Positions 36,566-43,233 of a stretch of 62,449 nt of DNA are shown here, one piece after another. Positions within the stretch are counted from its first letter, which is position 1, and the number at the start of each line of letters is the position of its first letter. Source of the DNA: a virus; IMG/VR virus record IMGVR_UViG_3300034166_000053, positions 1 to 62,449 of that record, one strand, 5' to 3'. The notes beneath the pieces are model-generated. The model searched no databases, was not told the origin of the DNA, and saw nothing but the letters and a program-made list of their open reading frames with translations. A program made the position numbers and the translations under genes.

Positions 36566-38433
36566 GACTGATAACTCTTGACTTTGAGACGTTCTACGAC
36601 AACAAGATCAAGCTGGGCTTCAAGCACCAGACGACCGAAGAGTACGTGCGTGACTCAAAGTTTGAAGTCATAGGCGTCGTTGTTAAGGTTGACGACGGCG
36701 AATGTACTTGGGTCTCAGGCACACACGATGAAATCAAAAAGTTTTTGCTGTCGCTTGAGCTAGATAGGGCGGCCGTACTTTGTCACAACACGCTGTTCGA
36801 CGGTTGCATTCTTAGCTGGCACTACGGCATCAAGCCCGCATTCTTTCTCGACACGTTAAGCATGGCGCGGGCGCTCCACGGCGTGGATGCTGGTGGTTCG
36901 CTGGCTAAGTTGGCAGAGCGGTACAAGCTGGGCGTCAAAGGCGATGAGGTGGTAGCTGCCGAAGGCAAGCGGCGCGAAGACTTCAGTCCCGAAGAACTGC
37001 GGCGCTATGGTGAATACTGCAAGAACGATGTGGACCTGACGTTTAGGCTCTTCCAAATTCTCGCGAGCGCGACCCCGGACGACGAGTTTGAACTGATCGA
37101 CATGACGCTGCGCATGTTCACTGAGCCGGTCTTTGAAGTTGATGATGCGCTCCTACAAAATCGCCTTGCTGAAGTGCAACAGGAAAAGAGCGACCTGCTC
37201 AGGGGCCTGATGGAAAAACTTGGATGCCCCACAGAAGAAGCTGTGCGCAAGAAGCTGGCAAGCAACAAACAGTTCGCCATGCTGCTTGAAGAAAACAACG
37301 TCACGCCGCCGATGAAGGTAAGCAAGACCACGGGCAAGGACACGTTTGCACTGGCAAAGAACGATGAGGGGTTCTTGGCGCTGACGGAACACGAGGACCC
37401 GTTCATACAGCAACTGTGCGCGATACGTCTGGGCACGAAGTCCACGATTGAAGAGTCTCGCATCAAACGGTTCATCGACGTTGGCAAACGCAACGAGGGC
37501 AAGCTGCCCATCCCCTTGAAGTACTACGGCGCTCACACCGGACGCTGGGCTGGCATGGACAAGGTGAACTTCCAGAACCTGCCGAGCCGCGACAAGAAAA
37601 AGAAGGCGCTCAAGAACGCAGTGTTAGCACCGGACGGGCACATCGTCATCAACTGCGACTCCTCCCAAATCGAGGCGCGTATCCTTGTCTGGCTGGCGGG
37701 ACAGCATGATGTGGTTGAGCAGTTCCGCAAGGGTGAGGACGTGTACTCCATCTTTGCCACGGACATCTACAACCGCCCCATCTCTAAGGCCAACCCTGTG
37801 GAACGCTTCGTGGGCAAGACCTGCATCTTGGGTCTGGGCTACGGGACTGGGGCGTTAAAACTTCAGCACACGCTCAAGACTACGCCGCCGGGCGCCATCG
37901 TCGATGAGGAAGAGGCCAAGCGCATCGTGGGCGTGTACCGGGACAAGAACCATGCGGTGATCGACCTGTGGCGCGAGGGCGATGAGGTCATCAGGACTAT
38001 GGCTGATTGGGGCAACACCAAGCCCTTCTACTACGGGCTGAACAAGTGCCTAGTGGTGGACAAGGAAGGCATCCGTCTTCCTAATGGGCTGTACATCCGA
38101 TACCCCGGCTTGAGGCTTGACACATCGGAAGCCAAGAGCAAGTACGTGTACTCCAGCCGCAAAGGTCCCGTGCCACTGTGGGGTGGATCGCTGGTTGAGA
38201 ACGTGGTGCAAGGCTTGGCGCGGGTCGTCGTTGGGCAGCAGATGCTCCAGATCAAGAAGCGGTATCCGGTCAAGCTGACCGTCCATGACGCCGCCGTCAT
38301 CGTGGCTCCAGAGGCGCAAAAGGACGAGGCGCTTGAGTACATCATCGAGTGCATGTCCGAGCCACCCGAGTGGGCCAAGGGTTTACCCGTAGCCTGCGAA
38401 GCAAAGTTTGCATCCTCCTACGGAGAGTGCTGA
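36562..38433 (+). CDS. DNA polymerase, family A, with 3'-5' exonuclease domain
   Basis: The 623-residue product starts with an exonuclease domain (LDFETFYD, residues 5-12; further acidic motif CKNDVDLTFRLFQ). Polymerase motifs follow: VNFQNLPSRD, motif A NCDSSQIEAR (about 362-371), motif B RFVGKTCILGLGYG (about 415-428) and motif C LTVHDAAVIV (about 571-580). Motif C has HDA where most Pol I enzymes have HDE; the catalytic Asp is kept. It lacks a 5'-3' exonuclease domain. It is the replicative polymerase of the phage. Confidence 0.93.
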   Translation: MRLITLDFETFYDNKIKLGFKHQTTEEYVRDSKFEVIGVVVKVDDGECTWVSGTHDEIKKFLLSLELDRAAVLCHNTLFDGCILSWHYGIKPAFFLDTLSMARALHGVDAGGSLAKLAERYKLGVKGDEVVAAEGKRREDFSPEELRRYGEYCKNDVDLTFRLFQILASATPDDEFELIDMTLRMFTEPVFEVDDALLQNRLAEVQQEKSDLLRGLMEKLGCPTEEAVRKKLASNKQFAMLLEENNVTPPMKVSKTTGKDTFALAKNDEGFLALTEHEDPFIQQLCAIRLGTKSTIEESRIKRFIDVGKRNEGKLPIPLKYYGAHTGRWAGMDKVNFQNLPSRDKKKKALKNAVLAPDGHIVINCDSSQIEARILVWLAGQHDVVEQFRKGEDVYSIFATDIYNRPISKANPVERFVGKTCILGLGYGTGALKLQHTLKTTPPGAIVDEEEAKRIVGVYRDKNHAVIDLWREGDEVIRTMADWGNTKPFYYGLNKCLVVDKEGIRLPNGLYIRYPGLRLDTSEAKSKYVYSSRKGPVPLWGGSLVENVVQGLARVVVGQQMLQIKKRYPVKLTVHDAAVIVAPEAQKDEALEYIIECMSEPPEWAKGLPVACEAKFASSYGEC

Positions 38434-38450
38434 GATTAGTCAAATTGGGA

Positions 38451-38480
38451 TTGACAATATGCCATTCAAACAAGTAATAT
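38451..38480 (+). promoter_or_regulatory. Possible internal promoter
   Basis: TTGACA (38451-38456), 18-nt spacer, TAATAT (38475-38480). The -35 is perfect, the -10 matches 4 of 6. It overlaps the start of the 38459 gene, so it would mainly serve the nuclease gene downstream. Confidence 0.35.
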
Positions 38481-38671
38481 TTGGCTGGATCAAAGAGCTT
38501 TTGTCCAAGCCGGACCTGTTGTACCTCATGGAAAAAGAACTGCAAGAAGCAGCAAGGGATTTGTTGCGGGCAGAGTCCACACTAGAGTACGCCCGCTGCA
38601 TGGTCGAGTACAACACTGCCCGCGTTGAGCGACTGAAGAGCCACATCAAACTGTATGAAGGCACACAATGA
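38459..38671 (+). CDS. Small helical protein, 70 residues
   Basis: ATG 38459 gives a product that begins MPFKQVIFGWIKELLSKPDL and is one long charged coiled-coil-like helix (residues 20-65). An earlier in-frame ATG at 38408 lies inside the polymerase gene and is unlikely. ATGA coupling to the nuclease gene. Function unknown. Confidence 0.58.
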   Translation: MPFKQVIFGWIKELLSKPDLLYLMEKELQEAARDLLRAESTLEYARCMVEYNTARVERLKSHIKLYEGTQ

Positions 38672-39327
38672 ACAACACTTGGTCGTACTCATCCCTGAAG
38701 GAATACATCAACTGCCCACGGCAGTACCACGAGGTCAAGGTTCTCAAGAACTTCACCAAGCGGGTGACTCAGGAGATGACGTTCGGCACTGAGGTTCATA
38801 AGTATTGCGAGGACTACGTTGGCGAGGGTAAACCCTTACCCAAGAACTACGAACACTTCAAGCCCGTGCTGGATGAACTTCTGGCAATCCCCGGCACTCG
38901 ATACCCCGAGTACAAGATGGCTCTTGATGCCGAAGGAAAGCCATGCAGCTTTGGTGCGTCAGACCGCTGGGTGCGCGGGATAGTTGATTTGTTGATTGTC
39001 GATAATGATCAAGGGTACATCGTGGACTACAAGACCGGTAGCAGCAAGTACCCTGACCCAAAACAATTAAAACTGATGGCGTTGATGGCGTTTGCCCACT
39101 TCCCGCAGTTGCAGAAGATCAAGGCCGGGCTGCTATTCATCGTGCATAACAGTTTTGTCGATGAGTCGTACACCCGAGATCAGATTGATGAGCTTTGGGA
39201 TCAATTTCACCCTGACCTTATCAGGCTCGATGCGTCACACGTATCGGGCGTTTGGAATCCGAATCCGACACCGCTTTGCGGCTGGTGTCCTGTCAAAACA
39301 TGCGAGTACTACAAGGAAAGACGATGA
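38668..39327 (+). CDS. RecB/Cas4-like PD-(D/E)xK nuclease
   Basis: The 219-residue product has FGTEVH (G-x-x-x-H, residues 39-44), a VDLLIV strand with D107, DYK (D120, K122) and a following QLKLMALM helix. These are the motifs of PDDEXK_1 nucleases. C16 together with C204, C207 and C212 (CGWCPVKTC) gives the four-Cys pattern that binds an Fe-S cluster in Cas4 and AddB. It is probably a 5'-3' exonuclease in phage replication or recombination. No CRISPR locus is present. Confidence 0.85.
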   Translation: MNNTWSYSSLKEYINCPRQYHEVKVLKNFTKRVTQEMTFGTEVHKYCEDYVGEGKPLPKNYEHFKPVLDELLAIPGTRYPEYKMALDAEGKPCSFGASDRWVRGIVDLLIVDNDQGYIVDYKTGSSKYPDPKQLKLMALMAFAHFPQLQKIKAGLLFIVHNSFVDESYTRDQIDELWDQFHPDLIRLDASHVSGVWNPNPTPLCGWCPVKTCEYYKERR

Positions 39328-39536
39328 GCACAGAGGTTGTGATTGATTACGCCTATCCCATGATGATGGCTGAAAAAGCACTGAAGGACGCGCATAATTG
39401 CTTGTTGCGCAAGGATTTTGACGAAGCCATTGAGCAGTTGCTTGTGGCTGCGACAGAGACTAGGATGACTATCACTTCTGTCAAACACATGAAGGAGCAG
39501 CACGATGCCCTACGTAAACAAACCCAGACCGTATGA
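39324..39536 (+). CDS. Small helical phage protein, 70 residues
   Basis: ATGA overlap with the nuclease stop fixes the start. The product begins MSTEVVIDYAYPMMMAEKAL and is an alpha-helical protein with a TPR-like DFDEAIEQLLVAATETRM. It overlaps the next gene by 32 bp. Function unknown. Confidence 0.58.
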   Translation: MSTEVVIDYAYPMMMAEKALKDAHNCLLRKDFDEAIEQLLVAATETRMTITSVKHMKEQHDALRKQTQTV

Positions 39537-39816
39537 GAAGGAATACCAGCAGCAGTTGTCCCGCAAGGAGCATGAACGCCGCATGGAGCGCCAACGCGCC
39601 CGCAGGTCGATTGACAAGACCGGTACTGATGCCAACGGCAACGGCAAGGCAGATCGACGCGAAGGCAAGGATGTCGCACACGTCAAGGCGCTGGACAAGG
39701 GCGGCTTGAACAAGGATGGTCTGCGCATCGTGTCGCCATCCAAGAACCGCTCGTTCAAACGCGACTCGAAAAGCAACCTCGTGTCTGAGACAAGCAAACG
39801 AGAACGCAAGAAGTAA
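39505..39816 (+). CDS. Basic HNH-like protein
   Basis: The 103-residue, strongly basic product begins MPYVNKPRPYEKEYQQQLSR and has a helical Arg-rich first half. It ends EGKDVAHVKALDKGGLNKDG, LRIVSPSKNRSF. The second half follows the HNH fold order (V-x-H, G-G, N-L-x-x-V-x-x-x-x-N), with A-H instead of D-H. It may be a degenerate or atypical HNH endonuclease, or a DNA-binding relative. Confidence 0.6.
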   Translation: MPYVNKPRPYEKEYQQQLSRKEHERRMERQRARRSIDKTGTDANGNGKADRREGKDVAHVKALDKGGLNKDGLRIVSPSKNRSFKRDSKSNLVSETSKRERKK

Positions 39817-39986
39817 TTGTTTTTGCCGTAAGGCACGAGTGGGCAAGACCGGGACATTTGCAGGAGCCACCCGGATTAACCGTGTCAGTCAAGCGGCGCT
39901 ATGCAATTCCTCCTTTCTGGCGTGACAGGCTTGACCGACTGACCCCCGTAAGGGGTCTTCGTTAAAACACAGTGAAGGACAGTTCG
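39817..39986. other. Intergenic region before the helicase gene
   Basis: 170 bp without a supported gene. It holds a GACCCC-N5-GGGGTC hairpin (39941-39957) near the downstream gene; no promoter matching P1/P2 is seen. Confidence 0.5.
39941..39957 (+). terminator. Possible terminator hairpin
   Basis: GACCCC-CGTAA-GGGGTC followed by TTCGTT. The stem is 6 bp and the T-tract is weak, so this could also be an attenuator ahead of the helicase gene. Confidence 0.45.
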
Positions 39987-41543
39987 ATGAACGTAGTAGA
40001 GGACACAGTTGTCCACATGCAAGTGCCATCCACCGACCTGAAGTTTCTTGTCGGACACATTGATCGGGTCGAGGTCATCAAGGATGACGGCAACATGGCA
40101 GATGTCGTCGTGTACTGGGGCCTACAAGAGATGCAACGTCTCGTGCGTCTTTACGGTGACGCACCAAGCCCGATGGACAAAGAGTACGAGTGGCCCGGCC
40201 TGTACGCGCCATTTGCCCACCAAAGGATCACCGCTTCATACTTGGCGCTGCGCAACCGTGCGTTCTGTTTCAACGAGGCAGGCACAGGCAAGACATCGTC
40301 TGTCATCTGGGCGGCAGACTATCTGATGAACCAAGGGCTGGTCAAGCGGGTGCTGGTCATCTGCCCGCTGTCGATCATGTACTCCGCATGGCAGGCCGAC
40401 ATCTTCAAAACAGCCATGCACCGCACAGTTGGCGTGGCGCACGGCGAGACAAGCAAGCGCATCAAGATCATCAAGGGTGGCTACGAGTTCGTCATCATCA
40501 ACTTCGACGGGGTGGGGACTGTAGCCGATGAGATAGGTAAAGCAGGGTTTGACCTAATTGTGGTTGACGAGGCCAATGCATATAAAACGGTTTCGACGAA
40601 ACGCTGGAAGACCTTGGCAAAACTTATCACCCCCTCGACCCGTATTTGGATGCTCACGGGTACGCCCGCATCGCAGTCTCCGCTGGACGCCTATGGCCTT
40701 GCCAAGCTGGTCAACCCCGAGGGTGTGCCCAAGTTCTTCGGTGCGTGGCGCGACAAGGTTATGCACTCCATCTCGCGCTTTCAGTGGGCACCGCGCAAGA
40801 CCGCCAAGTCCACCGTGTTTGAGGCGCTCCAGCCAGCGATTCGCTTTGAGAAGGCCGACTGCCTAGACCTGCCTGAAGTGGTGTATCAGACCCGCGAAGT
40901 GCCGCTGTCTGCACAGGTGGAGAAGTACTACAAGCTGCTCAAGAAGGAGATGCTCATCAGCGCAGCCGGGGAAGAGATCAGTGCGGTCAACGCCGCTGCC
41001 ATGATGTCCAAGTTGTTGCAGTTGTCAGGTGGAGCAATCTATACCGACACCAAAGAGGTGGTGGAGTTCGACGCATCGCCACGGTTCAACGCGCTCATGG
41101 AAGTGCTGGACGAGACAGAACACAAGGTCATCGTCTTCGTGCCCTACACCCACACGATTGAGATCGTGTCCAAGTTTCTCACCGCACAAGGAGTCACCAA
41201 TGAAGTAATCAACGGAGCAGTCTCAGCATCAGCGCGTTCGGACATCATCAACAGGTTCCAGACGCAAGACAGTCCAAGAGTTTTAATCATCCAGCCGCAA
41301 GCTGCATCGCACGGCGTGACGTTGACCGCTGCAAACACCGTTGTGTTCTGGTCGCCGGTCATGTCTGTAGAGACTTATCTGCAATGCATCGCACGTATTG
41401 ATCGCGTCGGGCAGAAGAACAGCATGACCGTTGTGCATCTGCAAGGGTCAGAGGCCGAGCGAAAAATCTACCAGATGCTTCAGAACAAGGTCGATATGCA
41501 CGAGAGTCTGGTCGATCTGTACAAGCAGGAGTTAGGAATATGA
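39987..41543 (+). CDS. SNF2-type DEAD-box superfamily 2 helicase
   Basis: Start at ATG 39987, 7 nt after AAGGA (a GTG five codons earlier is less likely), 518 residues. Motif I EAGTGKTSS (about 97-105), motif II VVDEANAYK (DEAN, near 194), motif III MLTGTP, and motif VI QCIARIDRVGQKN are in order across the two RecA-like lobes. The R-I-D-R-x-G-Q motif is typical of the SNF2/RapA group. It likely translocates on double-stranded DNA during replication or recombination, between polymerase and primase-helicase. Confidence 0.9.
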   Translation: MNVVEDTVVHMQVPSTDLKFLVGHIDRVEVIKDDGNMADVVVYWGLQEMQRLVRLYGDAPSPMDKEYEWPGLYAPFAHQRITASYLALRNRAFCFNEAGTGKTSSVIWAADYLMNQGLVKRVLVICPLSIMYSAWQADIFKTAMHRTVGVAHGETSKRIKIIKGGYEFVIINFDGVGTVADEIGKAGFDLIVVDEANAYKTVSTKRWKTLAKLITPSTRIWMLTGTPASQSPLDAYGLAKLVNPEGVPKFFGAWRDKVMHSISRFQWAPRKTAKSTVFEALQPAIRFEKADCLDLPEVVYQTREVPLSAQVEKYYKLLKKEMLISAAGEEISAVNAAAMMSKLLQLSGGAIYTDTKEVVEFDASPRFNALMEVLDETEHKVIVFVPYTHTIEIVSKFLTAQGVTNEVINGAVSASARSDIINRFQTQDSPRVLIIQPQAASHGVTLTAANTVVFWSPVMSVETYLQCIARIDRVGQKNSMTVVHLQGSEAERKIYQMLQNKVDMHESLVDLYKQELGI

Positions 41544-41956
41544 GTGACACCACAGTTGAAACAGTGAATCTTGAAGAATTGGTCAAGACATACTTGACAA
41601 TCAGGAACGAACGAGAGAAGATAGAGGCCGAATGGAAGGTCATCGACAAAGAGCTTCAGACCGACATGCAAGCACTAGAGAGCCAGATGCTCGTCGCATG
41701 CAATGACAACAACGCCAGCAGCATCAGGACAGCAAGCGGCACAGTCATGCGGCGGCTCAATGAGCGATACACAGTTGCTGACGGTGATGCCTTTCGTCGG
41801 TTCGTCATGGAAAACGGAGTACCGGAGTTGTTTGAGCAGCGCATCGCTCAGACCAACTTCAAAGAATTCATCGCTGAGAGGAAAGACGATGGTCTGCCGC
41901 CCGGTGTGAATGTGATGAGGGAATTCAGCATCGTTGTGCGCAAGCCCTCCAATTAA
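41540..41956 (+). CDS. Coiled-coil phage protein, 138 residues
   Basis: Coupled by ATGA to the helicase gene. The product begins MSDTTVETVNLEELVKTYLT and has an acidic coiled-coil first half, then a C-terminal globular part with NGVPELFEQRIAQTNFKEFI and GLPPGVNVMREFSIVVRK. The C-terminal pattern is common in phage proteins encoded next to recombination genes. Possibly a DNA-binding accessory factor; unproven. Confidence 0.62.
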   Translation: MSDTTVETVNLEELVKTYLTIRNEREKIEAEWKVIDKELQTDMQALESQMLVACNDNNASSIRTASGTVMRRLNERYTVADGDAFRRFVMENGVPELFEQRIAQTNFKEFIAERKDDGLPPGVNVMREFSIVVRKPSN

Positions 41957-41984
41957 GTAAGTTCAGTCAACCAAGGAAATTTAA

Positions 41985-42842
41985 ATGAGCAATGATCTCG
42001 CAACCCTGTTCAGCGGCGCAGTTATGGCCCCCATCGAAGGGCTTGATGAAGACACCCTTGCAGTCGCAGGTGGTGCGCGTCAAAACAAACGCATCTCTAT
42101 CAAAGGCGGTGTGTTCCGCAAGTACGCTGGCGGGAAAGAAATTGGTGCCATCGAAGACCGGCACATGAACGTCATCTTCGTGAAGATGGCACACAAGGCA
42201 TCCCGTATGTACTACGAGGGCGCGTACCAAGAAGGCCAGAAGGTCAGCCCTGTGTGCTGGTCAACCGACTCTGAAAGGCCCGATGCCGATGTGAAGTCGC
42301 CCTGCGCTGCTTCGTGCGGTGACTGCCCCAAGTCTGTCAAAGGCTCTGGCGCTCAAGGCACGGGCACTGCATGCCGTCTGTCGTGGCGCACTGCGGTGGT
42401 TCTCCCTAACGACCCCGCTGGTGACGTGATGCAGTTGGTGCTGCCTGCAACTTCTTCCTTCGGCAAAGAAGACAACGGTCGTTGGCCCTTCCGTCCGTAC
42501 ATCCAGCATCTGGCGTCCCACAACGTCTCTGCTGGGCGCGTTATCACTCGCATGGCGTTTGACACCAAGTCTCCAACACCCAAGGTGTTGTTCAGCCCTG
42601 CGGGCAAGGTGGCAGATGAAGACCTGCCGATCATCGCTCAACAGGCCAAGAGCGCAGCGGCTGAGAGCGCGATCAAGATGAACGTGTATCAGGCTGATAA
42701 CAGCGAAGCAGAAGTTGCACCGCAGCAAAACGCACGGGAAGAAGTCGGTGACATGCCTGAGCCGATCAAGCGTGAATCCACCAAAGCCGCAGCGGACGAG
42801 AAGAACATCTCTGACGTGGTCAAGAAGTGGTCTAAGAAGTAA
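41985..42842 (+). CDS. Candidate ssDNA-binding protein
   Basis: The 285-residue product begins MSNDLATLFSGAVMAPIEGL. It has a beta-rich core, a Cys cluster (C91, and three Cys in SPCAASCGDCPKS, about residues 107-114) and aromatic/basic stretches, then a low-complexity, acidic/basic C-terminal 90 residues. A zinc-bearing core with a disordered tail, located between helicase and primase-helicase genes, is the profile expected for a phage ssDNA-binding protein. Homology is not established. Confidence 0.55.
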   Translation: MSNDLATLFSGAVMAPIEGLDEDTLAVAGGARQNKRISIKGGVFRKYAGGKEIGAIEDRHMNVIFVKMAHKASRMYYEGAYQEGQKVSPVCWSTDSERPDADVKSPCAASCGDCPKSVKGSGAQGTGTACRLSWRTAVVLPNDPAGDVMQLVLPATSSFGKEDNGRWPFRPYIQHLASHNVSAGRVITRMAFDTKSPTPKVLFSPAGKVADEDLPIIAQQAKSAAAESAIKMNVYQADNSEAEVAPQQNAREEVGDMPEPIKRESTKAAADEKNISDVVKKWSKK

Positions 42843-42851
42843 GGATAGGGA

Positions 42852-43163
42852 ATGTCACGACCATACAGCGAAGCCTTTTTGATTGAGTTGCACAAAGCCA
42901 ATCCCAACAAGGCTGGCATTGCGCTGGCGCTTGCTTGCGTGAAAGCAAACCTTCCGGCAAAGTACGTGGCCGAAGCGCTTGAGGTGACTCGGATGACCGT
43001 CTTCAGTTGGTTTCGTGGCAAACCCATCCGTCACAATAACCTGCTGAAGATCGAAACCTTCACTGATCTGGTGGAAAGCGACACCGCAAAAGGCATCTTG
43101 CCAGCCAAGAACACTGCGGCAGCAAGAGCCTACATAGAGGAGATGATCGGACGCAAAATTTAA
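42852..43163 (+). CDS. Helix-turn-helix DNA-binding protein
   Basis: The 103-residue product contains PAKYVAEALEVTRMTVFSWF followed by RGKPIRHNN (about residues 36-64), a clear HTH with the recognition helix at VTRMTVFSWFRG. The rest is helical. It is the only obvious small stand-alone HTH in the early arm and might bind the CTTGAC-N6-GTCAAG palindromes at P1 and P2, though that is speculation. Confidence 0.72.
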   Translation: MSRPYSEAFLIELHKANPNKAGIALALACVKANLPAKYVAEALEVTRMTVFSWFRGKPIRHNNLLKIETFTDLVESDTAKGILPAKNTAAARAYIEEMIGRKI

Positions 43164-43165
43164 CC

Positions 43166-43190
43166 GGGCCAGCGGAGGCTGGTCCCCCTT
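43166..43190 (+). terminator. Hairpin after the HTH gene
   Basis: GGG-CCAGC / GCTGG-T-CCC with one bulge, followed by CCTTTTCT. It is the first of two tandem hairpins after the HTH gene. Confidence 0.6.
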
Positions 43191-43194
43191 TTCT

Positions 43195-43218
43195 GAGCGG
43201 GCATCGTCCCGCTCTTTT
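43195..43218 (+). terminator. Rho-independent terminator
   Basis: Perfect 7-bp stem GAGCGGG / CCCGCTC with a 6-nt loop, followed by TTTTC. It separates the HTH gene from the primase-helicase gene. Confidence 0.8.
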
Positions 43219-43233
43219 CAACTCTGACGAGAC

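Noticed and set aside
38668-39327. Cas4-like nuclease as part of a CRISPR system
   Set aside because: No other cas gene or repeat array is in the window. Phage-encoded Cas4/RecB-like nucleases beside DNA polymerase are common.
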